Under the pieces are notes generated by a model. It ran no database searches and had not been told where the DNA came from. It worked only from the letters and a program-made list of their open reading frames with translations. A stretch of DNA of 64,000 nucleotides from Rhodanobacteraceae bacterium (GTDB lineage: Bacteria; Pseudomonadota; Gammaproteobacteria; Xanthomonadales; Xanthomonadaceae): assembly GCA_024233975.1 (NCBI GenBank), contig JACKOX010000001.1:1-64000 (forward strand). The letters are read 5' to 3'. Position numbers and translations under genes: made by a program. This document shows positions 9,901 to 18,806 of the stretch, in pieces (position 1 is the stretch's first letter; every line of letters starts with the position of its first letter).

Positions 9901-10375
9901 GATGCAGGTATTCCTCCCACAAGGCCATGCCGACAGGTTCCGGGATACGATTTCGCAAATAAAGGGACGCGGCCACGGCCTCCGGATGCCGGTATGGAAT
10001 GACATAAAGCGGGCATTCGAGCACCTCCTGCCATAACGGCAGCGTGATCGACAGACGCGGATCCTTGATAACCCAAGGCCTGACTGTATCCATTTCGAAT
10101 ACAAAATCACCGACCAAACGAGTCAGTTCGGAACGCTGCGACCGCTCGATTTCGCCGAGATCGGCGTGGGAAATGTCGTCCCAACTGGATCTGACGCAGG
10201 CGAGAATCTGGTCGTTCAGATCCCGGACTTCCGAATGCTCCCAAAAACCCTTGCTGTTATCAGCAGCAGGCTTCCCGATTTTCTCGGCGCGCCCGGCATT
10301 TGCGCCCATCATGTTGATTAGCCTGGAAACCGCAGACGTTCCCGACCGATGCATCCCTAGTACGACAATTTGCAT
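6941..10375 (-). CDS. Tripartite sulfotransferase - coiled coil - GT4 - GT2 polysaccharide enzyme
   Basis: A 1144-residue protein. Domains in order: sulfotransferase (about 1-230; PAPS loop GMHRSGTSAVSRL at 7-19, and IPYRHPEAVAASL near 127-139), a low-complexity linker (250-315), a coiled coil (about 320-440), a GT4-like GT-B domain (about 526-875; begins MDVIFFPVIDWHFRVQRPQH, donor-site stretch PVKAYEYLAAGKPVVATP), and a GT2 domain (about 880-1130; IVVLTWNNLDF, VDNGSSDETPEF, VLNNDTYV, FFEDDDYCRR). The start is ATG 10375, within the TGATG overlap with the wzt stop; a GTG one codon upstream is possible. It likely elongates and sulfates the repeat unit on the cytoplasmic face, with the coiled coil acting as spacer or oligomerisation element. 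Confidence 0.85.
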   Translation of the reverse strand: MQIVVLGMHRSGTSAVSRLINMMGANAGRAEKIGKPAADNSKGFWEHSEVRDLNDQILACVRSSWDDISHADLGEIERSQRSELTRLVGDFVFEMDTVRPWVIKDPRLSITLPLWQEVLECPLYVIPYRHPEAVAASLYLRNRIPEPVGMALWEEYLHRAIKSTEHGPRLFVSYEQLVVDSPGVASTMFHWLVDNGATGLRMPSDVEVRGFVSSGLQHHVSSQSGVRCSGAARVLLESLDAGGCGTPDWSPSDSSMQLLQWLHENRLQQHPSLSDSGHFRSQPQADAGRDAGDGRRDVESDASVIAGGSGQARAPRPSIFQQIELLKREIGELSYQRDNLLEQVRMVDKKNDQLQALNHDLQQANGVLASTISEEMPRIGRLIAERGDADVSVLLSRQEQNNNGLLRQCVSELSQMRDELSMSTRSIAEMSALLAALRQSMRWRIGNVACGIVENLLLRGRPKLAIDRLEQLAAGYDGLSTRGRRAAGPLIDHLHSVLGIDHAAGGAATETVLHRQARVRPQAGCMDVIFFPVIDWHFRVQRPQHLARELGALGHRVFYLETVIGTGSGQPGFEVLESPAENVFLIRLHTRLSKAPNIYKDVLSDVGNKEVRDALSAFVLNLGVDSPAAIIDLPFWSPLAKSISGSVMVYDCMDHHAGFSTNDDKMLCLEERLIQDADVVVVTSDWLEREVGKKRAVSLIRNGAQVTRFSEPLDVSEMASSTRPRVGYIGAISDWFDIGLLTTVAKNMPDVDFVLVGDVTQVDVSVAASLPNVEFIGEVPYEMAPQYVQSFDVCTIPFRICELTLATNPVKAYEYLAAGKPVVATPLPELERMDDMVSIAADAVSFEAALRAALDEDEVGLIAERQRWVAGHDWSQRAGDLARIIDARFPRTSIVVLTWNNLDFTRACLASIEANTRYPNVELVLVDNGSSDETPEFLRAYAKSRNNVKVILNEENLGFAAGNNAGLREATGEYVVVLNNDTYVTPGWLQGLVGHLMRNPDIGIVGPVTNNIGNEARIDIHYRNMGEMLEAAAEYTRRNPRVLVDTEVVAFFCCAFRRQLLDEVGFLDEQFGRGFFEDDDYCRRIAQEGFRVAIAEDVFVHHHLSASFETLDQVERSALFEVNKRRYEAKWGEWKAHEYRKDCR

Positions 10376-11118
10376 CACGTCTTCCCGTTCTCTGGCGGCA
10401 AATCGCTCGCAGACCGCGCTACCGCTCGTGTGCTCTTGTCCCAGTCCCGATACTTCCGATACATCTCATCGACGGAACCAATACCCTTGACCTCGCCCCC
10501 CGACAACCATACTGCGCGATCACAAGTTTCCCTAGCGAATGGTTCATTGTGTGAAACCAGGATGACCGTCAGACCTGAATGTATCTTGTCGGTCAATGCT
10601 GATCGCGATTTTTCCTGAAACGCAGCATCGCCCACCCCAAGTGCCTCGTCGATAACCAACATGTCCGGAGAAAGCTCCATCGCAAGTGAGAAGCCCAGCC
10701 TTGCCCGCATACCCGACGAATAGGTTCGAAGCGGCAAATCAAAGAAATCTCCAAGCTCGGAAAAATCCTCGACGGCACCAAGGCGGCTATCAATGTGATT
10801 GCGTGAAAAACCCTGCAGCAGCCCACTGAGAATTACATTCTGCCGACCACTGAGATGGGGCATGAACCCCAGCGACAAATTCAACATCTGGCACGGACCA
10901 TGATTTCGACTCACATGACCAGCATCAGGAACGATCAAGTCGGCAATCAGGCGAAGTAGCGTGCTCTTGCCCGATCCATTGCTCCCCAGCACCGCAAGCC
11001 TTTCACCGTGCCTGATCTCCAGGGAAATACCCTTCAGCGCCCGATGACGCTTGCCTCGAAAACGCCACCCGAGCGGGTAGCTCACGTCCACATTGTCAAA
11101 CCCTATGGCGACTGACAC
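10375..11118 (-). CDS. wzt: ABC transporter ATP-binding protein for polysaccharide export
   Basis: A 247-residue ATPase of the polysaccharide exporter (Wzt/KpsT/TagH family). Walker A is GSNGSGKSTLL, the signature is YSSGMRARLGFSLAM, Walker B is DMLVIDEALGVGD, and the switch His is in LVSHNEPF. It pairs with the Wzm-type permease encoded 3 bases upstream to move undecaprenyl-linked glycan across the inner membrane. It lacks the C-terminal carbohydrate-binding extension found in about 430-residue Wzt proteins such as E. coli O9a, so it should not need a binding-domain-recognised chain cap. Its stop overlaps the next gene (TGATG). Confidence 0.9.
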   Translation of the reverse strand: MSVAIGFDNVDVSYPLGWRFRGKRHRALKGISLEIRHGERLAVLGSNGSGKSTLLRLIADLIVPDAGHVSRNHGPCQMLNLSLGFMPHLSGRQNVILSGLLQGFSRNHIDSRLGAVEDFSELGDFFDLPLRTYSSGMRARLGFSLAMELSPDMLVIDEALGVGDAAFQEKSRSALTDKIHSGLTVILVSHNEPFARETCDRAVWLSGGEVKGIGSVDEMYRKYRDWDKSTRAVARSASDLPPENGKT

Positions 11119-11121
11119 GTC

Positions 11122-11931
11122 TCAGATCACCTGTTTCGTGTAACGCGGAGACAGCTGCATGATCGTCAAGAGGCCCAGCACACCGAGAACGACTCCAATC
11201 GAGGCGACATATCCAAGGGATGCGCTGTCCGGAGCTACTCCATCCAGCAAAACGTGACGTGCGGAAGTAATGCAAAGCGCAACGGGATTGAAGTCCATGA
11301 CCCATCGATATTTTTCCGGAATGCTATCCGCGCGAAAAAAAATTCCGCTGACGAACATCAGTGCCGTGAGAACCGTATCGATAACCAGCTTCACATCCGG
11401 AATGACTGGCGGAAGGGCTGCCACAAACAGGCCGGCCCCCAAGATCAGCAGCAGGGTCGGCAGCAACGCCAGCGGCAACCACAGTGCTTGCAAGGTGAAC
11501 GACACACCCATGATCGGAAGCATCACGAGCAAGATCAATAACACCACCAGAAACTTGAACGTGTCTGTACAAATCACGATGAGCGGAAAGAGTGCCGGGG
11601 GCAGGCGAACCTGCCTCAACATGTGCATGTTGTTGCGTATGGAGTCCGCACAGTGGGCCACCGTGGACCGGATCCACTGCCAAATGACGAGACCGACGAA
11701 CAGGAATGCCGCAAAGCCCTCCCCGCTGCCACCGCGCAGGTGACCAAATACGAAATACAGAATCAGCAGGTATAGCAGCGGCTCGAACAGCCACCAAAGC
11801 ATGCCAAGGTAGGTTCTTGAAGCTTCCGACTTGAGATCCGCAAATACGCGAAACTTCAGAAGCTCGAAATATCGAAACAGCATGCCTCCAGAAAACATGC
11901 CTACCCGATTGCGATGACTGCTGGCACTCAT
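11122..11931 (-). CDS. wzm: ABC-2 type polysaccharide export permease
   Basis: A 269-residue inner-membrane permease with about six hydrophobic helices and the ABC-2 family pattern (N-terminal amphipathic stretch FRYFELLKFRVFADLKSEASRTYLG, then WWLFEPLLYLLILYFVFG). It forms the channel half of the Wzm-Wzt exporter for O-antigen or a similar lipid-linked glycan. The ATG overlaps the metB stop codon by 4 bases (ATGA), so its translation appears coupled to metB, the housekeeping gene at the cluster edge. Length is normal for Wzm. Confidence 0.9.
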   Translation of the reverse strand: MSASSHRNRVGMFSGGMLFRYFELLKFRVFADLKSEASRTYLGMLWWLFEPLLYLLILYFVFGHLRGGSGEGFAAFLFVGLVIWQWIRSTVAHCADSIRNNMHMLRQVRLPPALFPLIVICTDTFKFLVVLLILLVMLPIMGVSFTLQALWLPLALLPTLLLILGAGLFVAALPPVIPDVKLVIDTVLTALMFVSGIFFRADSIPEKYRWVMDFNPVALCITSARHVLLDGVAPDSASLGYVASIGVVLGVLGLLTIMQLSPRYTKQVI

Positions 11932-13088
11932 CCGAGAGCTATCGCCAGTTCCCCACGGAGATCGGCGAGATCCTCCACACCTACACTCAGGCGTACCAGG
12001 TTGTCGGTAATACCCAGCTTGGCGCGATGCTCTTGCGGCACTGACGCATGCGTCATGATCGCCGGGTGGTTGATTAGGCTCTCGACGCCACCCAGTGATT
12101 CAGCGAGGCCGAATAGGTGACAGCGCTCCATCATGCGGCGCGCGGCATCGAGGCCGCCCTTGACGTAGACGCTGATGATGCCGCCGAAACCCTCCATTTG
12201 GCGCTTGGCAAGCTCATGCTGGGGATGACTTGCAAGGCCGGGATAGATGACCTTGTCGATGGCCGGATGCTGATCCAGCCACTCGGCCAGTTGCTGGGCA
12301 CTTTCGTTGTGGGCTTTCATGCGCAGATGCAGGGTCTTCAGTCCCCGCAGCGCGAGGAAGCTGTCGAATGGTCCCTGAATTGCCCCGACCGAATTCTGCA
12401 GGAAAGCCATCTGCTCGGCCAGTTCCTGCTCGGCTGCCACGACCATGCCACCAACGATATCGGAGTGGCCGTTGAGGTACTTGGTCGCGGAATGCAGCAC
12501 CAGATGCGCACCATGTTCGATCGGACGCTGGAGCATCGGCGAGCAGAAGGTGTTGTCGACGACCACGATCAGCCCATGCTTGCGCCCCCAGTCGCAGACT
12601 TTCCGGAGATCGACGATCTTCAGCATCGGGTTAGTGGGCGTCTCAATCCACAACATGCGCGAATTCGGCTTCCGAGCGGCATCGAGCGCCGCTTCGTCAT
12701 TCAGGTCGACGAAACTGAAATCGAGACCGGCGCTTCGACGGCGCACACGCTCGAACAACCGGTAGGTACCTCCGTAGAGATCATCCATGGCGATGACATG
12801 GCTGCCGGCATCGAGCAGATCCAGAACCGTCGCGGCGGCGGCGAGACCGGAGGCAAATGCAAAGCCATTGACGCCACCTTCAAGATCGGCGACACAGCGC
12901 TCGTAGGCGAAGCGTGTTGGGTTATGGGTGCGTGAGTACTCGAAGCCCTGATGCCTTCCCGGGCTTTCCTGCACGTAGGTGCTGGTCGCATAGATCGGCG
13001 TCATGATGGCACCAGTACTCGGGTCCGGCGACTGCCCGGCATGGATCGCGCGGGTACCGAGCCCGGCCTTGTCATTCTTGCTGGTCAT
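11928..13088 (-). CDS. metB: Cystathionine gamma-lyase / gamma-synthase (PLP)
   Basis: A 386-residue PLP enzyme of the Cys/Met metabolism family, acting as a cytosolic tetramer. The PLP lysine is K203 in HSATKYLNGHSD; the N-terminal YSRTHNPTRFAYE and ASGLAAAAT stretches are typical. With the adjacent cystathionine beta-synthase gene, the likeliest role is cystathionine gamma-lyase (cystathionine to cysteine, 2-oxobutyrate and ammonia) in reverse transsulfuration, although xanthomonad orthologues are named metB. The spacing to the beta-synthase gene upstream is 31 bases. It marks the conserved edge of the LPS cluster known in Xanthomonas. Lyase versus synthase activity cannot be separated from sequence alone. 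Confidence 0.93.
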   Translation of the reverse strand: MTSKNDKAGLGTRAIHAGQSPDPSTGAIMTPIYATSTYVQESPGRHQGFEYSRTHNPTRFAYERCVADLEGGVNGFAFASGLAAAATVLDLLDAGSHVIAMDDLYGGTYRLFERVRRRSAGLDFSFVDLNDEAALDAARKPNSRMLWIETPTNPMLKIVDLRKVCDWGRKHGLIVVVDNTFCSPMLQRPIEHGAHLVLHSATKYLNGHSDIVGGMVVAAEQELAEQMAFLQNSVGAIQGPFDSFLALRGLKTLHLRMKAHNESAQQLAEWLDQHPAIDKVIYPGLASHPQHELAKRQMEGFGGIISVYVKGGLDAARRMMERCHLFGLAESLGGVESLINHPAIMTHASVPQEHRAKLGITDNLVRLSVGVEDLADLRGELAIALG

Positions 13089-13119
13089 GGGTTCTTCCGG
13101 GTTGCTGCCGGCCAGGTGG

Positions 13120-14490
<1,371 letters not shown>

Positions 14491-14663
14491 GTGGAATCGG
14501 CCCGGCACGGGCACCGCTGGAACGAAGGGCGGAATGATACCGGATTGCGGCGGCGTCGACCGACGAGGGAGGTCGCCGCCGCCGCGGGAAAGAACCGTTC
14601 CGGGGAGGGACTCAGCGAGTGGCAGCGGCGCTCAGGCCGGGCCGCTGCCCGCTGGCTGCGGCG

Positions 14664-14891
14664 TCAATGTCGGGTGTCGCCGGCAGTGTTGAACATTCGG
14701 GTCAAGCGGTCTTTCGCGAAAAGCTTTTCCTTCTTCATGCGCGCCAGCGTGGTGTCATCCAGCGGCAGAACGCCGAGTTCGGCGTCCAGTACCTGTTTGT
14801 CGAGCTCCTGATGGCGGTGGTAGAGCTGGCGGAACTCGCTGTTGTCCCGGAGCAGGGCTTCCACATCGGCTTGTCGCTGCCGTTCGAACAT
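14664..14891 (-). CDS. YdcH-family (DUF465) small protein
   Basis: A 75-residue, highly charged, predicted coiled-coil protein. The sequence EFRQLYHRHQELDKQV, followed by a central turn (LPLDDTTLARMKKEKLFAKDRL), is the DUF465/YdcH pattern: two short helices, with KKEKL(x)KD as the conserved C-terminal part. The function of the family is unknown. It stands alone between cystathionine beta-synthase and the OmpA gene, with a hairpin upstream at 14,951-14,977. Confidence 0.85.
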   Translation of the reverse strand: MFERQRQADVEALLRDNSEFRQLYHRHQELDKQVLDAELGVLPLDDTTLARMKKEKLFAKDRLTRMFNTAGDTRH

Positions 14892-14950
14892 GGGCGGATC
14901 TCCTGACTATGGGCCGTTGCACGGCCGTGAAACTGCACCCCAAACGCAAA

Positions 14951-14977
14951 CGCCCCGCGCTCTTCCGAGGCGGGGCG
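14951..14977 (-). terminator. Hairpin, probable terminator after the OmpA-type transcript
   Basis: An 8-bp perfect stem, CGCCCCGC/GCGGGGCG, has an 11-base loop and is followed on the minus strand by TTTGCGTTT. It lies about 280 bases past the OmpA-type gene and 60 bases before the YdcH gene. The stem followed by TTTGCGTTT resembles the other terminators in this window. Attenuation of ydcH is an alternative. Confidence 0.55.
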
Positions 14978-15259
14978 TTGGCTGGGTGTTCTGGGTGATG
15001 TCCTGCTGCTCACCCGCTCCCGGCGCGCGAACCTCAATCACTGAGGCGGCGCTCTCCGCGGCGGTGGCTGACTGAATCATCGGCGGGACATCCTTGCTTC
15101 CGGGGGCCATGATCGACCCCGGAGCCTTGACCCTACTCCGCTGTTCCCACGCTCGCAAGCGAGCGCGCAGCCCATTGTTTTTGCGGACATTTTTCGACGA
15201 TCAGCCTCTGCCAGCCGGAGACAGACGCGCATCACCGGGGACAATCGTCCGCAAATCAA
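14978..15259. other. Intergenic stretch with inverted repeats
   Basis: No convincing gene. Two structures are visible. A stem TCCGGGGG/CCCCGGA occupies 15,099-15,123. A long-range inverted pair TTTGCGGAC (15,180-15,188) and GTCCGCAAA (15,247-15,255) lies just after the OmpA-type stop. The second pair could fold in the 3' end of the transcript. Its TGCGGACA core also appears in the palindrome at 57,206. Role unknown. Confidence 0.4.
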
Positions 15260-16234
15260 TCACTTGGCGATGACGATCTCCACGCGGCGGTTCTGCGAAC
15301 GACCCTTTTCGCTGGTGTTGCTGGCGATCGGCTGCGCTTCCCCGAGGCCAATGGCAGTCATCCGTGAGCCATCGGCACCGCTCTCGACCAGCGCATCACG
15401 AACGGCATCCGCGCGCTTCTGCGACAGCACCTGGTTGAGGTTGGCGCCACCGGTCGCATCCGTATGCCCCTCGATGCGCACCGACTTGCCCGGGTTGGCG
15501 CGGATGAACTCGACGATGCGGCCCAAGTTGGCGCGCGCCTCAGGACGCAGGGCCGACTTGCCGGGCGCAAAGGCATCACCGGAGAGCGTCATCACCTGTC
15601 CTCGCGCCTCGGAACGGGCACTCATGTTGTTGAGCTGCTGGCGCAGGCTGTCCGCGGCCTCGGATGCCAGCTCCGCCTCGCGCTTGGCCAGGCTCGCTTC
15701 ACGCGACTGCGCTTCAGCCAGACGCTTGGCCTGCTCGGCCTCCGCCATGGCCTGTTCGGCCTGCTCCTGTGAAGCCAGGCTCTCGGCCTGCGCAGCCTCG
15801 GCAGCGCGACGCGCGCGATCCGCCTCTTCGGCACGAGCCAGCGATTGCAGACGCAGCTTTTCCGCCTCCAGTCGCGACAGCTCGGCGTCCCGGCGGCTGG
15901 CATCCAGCAGGATGCGGTCGTGCTCGCGATCCAGCTGCTCGGCCTGCTGTTCGGCCAGCTCAGCCTGGGCGGTTACCCGGGCGATGTCGATGCGGCGTTC
16001 GGCCACGTAGACGGCGAGGTCATGGCGTGCTCCGCGACCGGCCGTGGCGATGCGCTCCACTGCCTGCCGTGCCTCGGCTCGCTCGACGCCCGCCAGACTG
16101 CCGAGACTGGGATCGGTTTCGAGATCCGACAGCTCCGCGCGCAGTCGTTCCAGGTCGAGATCGACCTTGGCCGCCTGCGCCGGCAGCCCGAAGGTCAGCG
16201 CCAGCAAACCCAACGTCAATACGGCACGCATCAC
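15260..16234 (-). CDS. OmpA-family outer-membrane/peptidoglycan-binding protein with long coiled coil
   Basis: A 324-residue exported protein: signal peptide (MMRAVLTLGLLALTFGLPAQA), a DUF4398-like start, a very Ala/Glu-rich coiled coil (about 60-200), and a C-terminal OmpA/MotB domain (about 205-324). The OmpA domain carries the peptidoglycan-binding pattern IEGHTDATGGANLNQVLSQKRA and the terminal RRVEIVI. It should tether the envelope to peptidoglycan in the periplasm. Its start overlaps the stop of the DUF4398 lipoprotein gene by 4 bases, so the two are co-translated and probably form one envelope unit. Confidence 0.88.
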   Translation of the reverse strand: MMRAVLTLGLLALTFGLPAQAAKVDLDLERLRAELSDLETDPSLGSLAGVERAEARQAVERIATAGRGARHDLAVYVAERRIDIARVTAQAELAEQQAEQLDREHDRILLDASRRDAELSRLEAEKLRLQSLARAEEADRARRAAEAAQAESLASQEQAEQAMAEAEQAKRLAEAQSREASLAKREAELASEAADSLRQQLNNMSARSEARGQVMTLSGDAFAPGKSALRPEARANLGRIVEFIRANPGKSVRIEGHTDATGGANLNQVLSQKRADAVRDALVESGADGSRMTAIGLGEAQPIASNTSEKGRSQNRRVEIVIAK

Positions 16235-16608
16235 TGGCCACCTCCCTGCTCACCCAGCAACTCGCGGCGCAGGCGGGCGTTTTCATCGGTTTTCTGCTGG
16301 ACCGTCGCCCGCGCCACCGCAGCCCGTGACTTGGCAACGGCCAGGTCCGCGTTGACCTCGGCCTGCTCGGCCGCGGCGTCCGCATTCTTGGTATCACGCT
16401 TGACGTAGAGGGCTTCGGCTTCGCGCATCTGCCCCACGGCCGCATCGAATTCCACGGGCGCATAGTCGCTGGCGCCCACGCGATTCGCCTGGGCAATGGC
16501 ATCCTGTGCGCGGTCGAGACCCATGCGGGGCGGTGGCGCGCTGGCACAAGCGCTTAGCAGCCCACAAATAAGGGCGATAACGTAGATTTTTGTGTCGGTT
16601 AGTGTCAT
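16231..16608 (-). CDS. DUF4398 lipoprotein
   Basis: A 125-residue lipoprotein. The start is MTLTDTKIYVIALICGLLSAC: the hydrophobic stretch ends at lipobox LLSAC, giving a lipidated Cys. A start four codons earlier (16620) is possible; longer readings are not. The mature part has the DUF4398 pattern (AQDAIAQANRVGASDYAPVEFDAAV) and an alpha-helical Ala/Glu/Lys-rich tail. It is translationally coupled to the downstream OmpA-type gene. Its function is unknown; an envelope-structural role is inferred from its partner. Confidence 0.85.
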   Translation of the reverse strand: MTLTDTKIYVIALICGLLSACASAPPPRMGLDRAQDAIAQANRVGASDYAPVEFDAAVGQMREAEALYVKRDTKNADAAAEQAEVNADLAVAKSRAAVARATVQQKTDENARLRRELLGEQGGGQ

Positions 16609-16769
16609 AACATGGGCCATCCAGCGCGAATCGTGTTCTACCGGTCCACCGGCGGGGTTCATTGTCGGCAGCCATTGCCAAGCATGCAACGGCTTTCGCC
16701 AGCTCCGAAGGTTATCGAGAACCGGAACAACCCGCTTCGCCGTACATTGCTTATCGAGGGGGCTTGGTA

Positions 16770-17888
16770 ATGGATATCGGCTATTTCCTCAAGCTGATGA
16801 CGGAAAAAAACGCGTCGGACATGTTCCTGACCACCGGCGCACCGGTCTACATCAAGGTCGAGGGAAAGCTGTACCCGCTCGGCAGCACCGGCCTGCCGGC
16901 CGGCATGGTGAAGAAGATCGCCTACTCGTTGATGGACGAGGGTCAGGTGCCTGTATTCGAGCGCGACCTTGAACTGAACATGGCCATCGCCGTGAAGGAC
17001 GCTGGCCGCTTCCGTATCAACGTGTTCAAGCAGCGCGGCGAAGTCGGCATGGTGATCCGCGCCATCAAGAGCGAGATCCCGTCGATCGAGCAGCTCAAGC
17101 TGCCGCAGATCCTGAAGGAAATCATCATGGAGCCGCGCGGCCTGGTGCTGGTGGTCGGCTCCACCGGTTCCGGCAAGTCGACGTCGCTGGCTGCCATGAT
17201 CGACCACCGCAACAGCAGCACCTCCGGCCACATCCTCACCATCGAGGACCCGATCGAGTTCCTGCACAAGCACAAGAAGTCGATCGTCAACCAGCGCGAG
17301 GTCGGCCTGGATACCCACGCCTTCCACAACGCACTGAAGAACGCCATGCGTGAGGCACCGGACGTGATCCTGATCGGCGAGATCCTGGACACCACGACCA
17401 TGGAAGCGGCGATTTCCTTCGCCGAAACCGGCCACCTGTGCCTGGCCACGCTGCACTCCAACAACGCTGACCAGACGCTGGAGCGCATCCTCAACTTCTT
17501 CCCGGAATCCGCGCACAAGAACATCCTGCTGAACCTTGCCCTGAACCTGAAAGCGGTGATCAGCCAGCGACTGGTTGTCGGCGCCGACGGCAAACGCCTG
17601 CCGGCAGCGGAAATCCTGATCAACACGCCGCTGATCCGCGACCTGATCCGCCGTGGCGAGGTCCACGAGATCAAGGAAGCGATGGACAAGTCGCTGCAGG
17701 ATGGCATGCAGACTTTCGACCAGTGCCTGTTCAAACTGTACAAGGAAGGCAAGATCGATCTGGAAGAGGCACTGCGCAAGGCCGACTCCCGCGACGGCCT
17801 GGCGCTCAAGATCCGCCTGTCCGAGGGCGCCTCGGGCGAGCACGATCCGTACGCGGATACCTTTGGCGAGGAAAGCAGCTTCGGCTGA
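16770..17888 (+). CDS. pilU: Twitching motility ATPase PilU
   Basis: A 372-residue cytoplasmic hexameric ATPase, the accessory retraction motor of type IV pili working with PilT. Walker A is GSTGSGKSTS (130-139), the Walker B region is APDVILIGEI, and the Asp and His boxes are in ILTIEDPIEF and LATLHSNNA. The N-terminus MDIGYFLKLMTEKNASDMFL matches PilU; the start is chosen there because GAGGGGG lies just upstream, and the longer frame adds 36 unrelated residues. The Walker B region reads GEILD where PilT proteins usually have GEMRD, fitting PilU. No pilT is adjacent in this window. Confidence 0.93.
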   Translation: MDIGYFLKLMTEKNASDMFLTTGAPVYIKVEGKLYPLGSTGLPAGMVKKIAYSLMDEGQVPVFERDLELNMAIAVKDAGRFRINVFKQRGEVGMVIRAIKSEIPSIEQLKLPQILKEIIMEPRGLVLVVGSTGSGKSTSLAAMIDHRNSSTSGHILTIEDPIEFLHKHKKSIVNQREVGLDTHAFHNALKNAMREAPDVILIGEILDTTTMEAAISFAETGHLCLATLHSNNADQTLERILNFFPESAHKNILLNLALNLKAVISQRLVVGADGKRLPAAEILINTPLIRDLIRRGEVHEIKEAMDKSLQDGMQTFDQCLFKLYKEGKIDLEEALRKADSRDGLALKIRLSEGASGEHDPYADTFGEESSFG

Positions 17889-17914
17889 GGTCCGGCTCCA
17901 TACCTCGTAAACGC

Positions 17915-17941
17915 GAACGGGCGGCCAGTGGCCGCCCGTTC
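17915..17941. terminator. Bidirectional terminator between pilU and maiA
   Basis: A perfect 12-bp stem GAACGGGCGGCC/GGCCGCCCGTTC with a 3-base loop is followed by TGCTTTC on the plus strand and GCGTTTAC on the minus strand. It sits 26 bases after the pilU stop and 24 bases before the convergent maiA stop, so it can end both transcripts. Confidence 0.85.
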
Positions 17942-17965
17942 TGCTTTCATGCTGACCGCTTCAGG

Positions 17966-18637
17966 TCATCCCGCAGCGTCGGGCGCATCCGGCTGGTTCT
18001 CGGGTGCAGCGCGCCGGAACGCTTCCAGCTCACGGCAGGCCTCGGTGATGCGGCGAATCTCCGGGTATGGCGTCATATCCACGTCGAAACGTTCGGCGTT
18101 GAAGACCTGCGGAACCAGGCAGATATCCGCCATGCCGGGCATTTCACCCTCGCAGTATTCGCCGGTGGAGCTGGAGTCGCGCAGCATCGACTCGAACGCG
18201 GCGAAACCGCTTTCGATCCAGTGCCGAACCCAGGCATCCCGCTGCTCCTTGTCCAGCCCCGCCTGGCCTTCGAGGTACTGCAGCACGCGCAGGTTGTTCA
18301 GTGGATGGATGTCGCAGGCGACCAACAGGGCCAGCGAGCGCACGCGCGCACGATCCCGTGCGTTGGCCGGCAACAGCGGCTGCTCGGGACGTGTCTCGTC
18401 TAGGTATTCGATGATCGCCAGCGACTGCCGGATGATGCGTTGCCCATCCACCAGCACGGGTACCAGTTCCTGTGGATTCAGGGCATGGAAGTCGTCGCTG
18501 TGCTGTTCACCGCCGTCGCGGACCAGATGCACCCCGCGGATCTCATAGTCGAGTTCCTTGAGGTTGAGCGCGATGCGCGCGCGGTAGGCGGCGCTGGACC
18601 GCCAGTAGCTGTAGAGCGTGATGCCGGCACTGCTCAT
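17966..18637 (-). CDS. maiA: Maleylacetoacetate isomerase (zeta-class GST fold)
   Basis: A 223-residue glutathione-dependent isomerase converting maleylacetoacetate to fumarylacetoacetate in tyrosine catabolism. The N-terminal thioredoxin-like half has the zeta-class motif YSYWRSSAAYRARIALN (SSxxxRVRIAL type), then QELVPVLVDGQRIIRQSLAIIEYL; the C-terminal half is helical. The start is MSSAGITLYSY, with GGGGAGG just upstream. It follows fahA by about 170 bases on the same strand and completes the homogentisate pathway encoded upstream. Confidence 0.9.
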   Translation of the reverse strand: MSSAGITLYSYWRSSAAYRARIALNLKELDYEIRGVHLVRDGGEQHSDDFHALNPQELVPVLVDGQRIIRQSLAIIEYLDETRPEQPLLPANARDRARVRSLALLVACDIHPLNNLRVLQYLEGQAGLDKEQRDAWVRHWIESGFAAFESMLRDSSSTGEYCEGEMPGMADICLVPQVFNAERFDVDMTPYPEIRRITEACRELEAFRRAAPENQPDAPDAAG

Positions 18638-18806
18638 GGGCTGCCTCCCCTGTCCCAGGTTGATGCCACCCGAGCCAGACCTAGCCAATCCGATCAGGCC
18701 AAGCCCAGGCGACCAGCTGCCGCGACCGTTGCGGCCACGGCAGCCAGACTAGCAGCTGGCGACGGCCCGCACTACTGGGCCGCGCAGAAAGCCATACCGA
18801 AGGCGA

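Noticed and set aside
14907..15158. An 83-codon open frame considered as a leader peptide before the 14,951 hairpin
   Set aside because: No run of regulatory codons and no biosynthetic operon follows; attenuation is unsupported.
16659..17843. A 394-codon minus-strand open frame
   Set aside because: It is antisense to pilU; Walker motifs prove the plus strand is coding.
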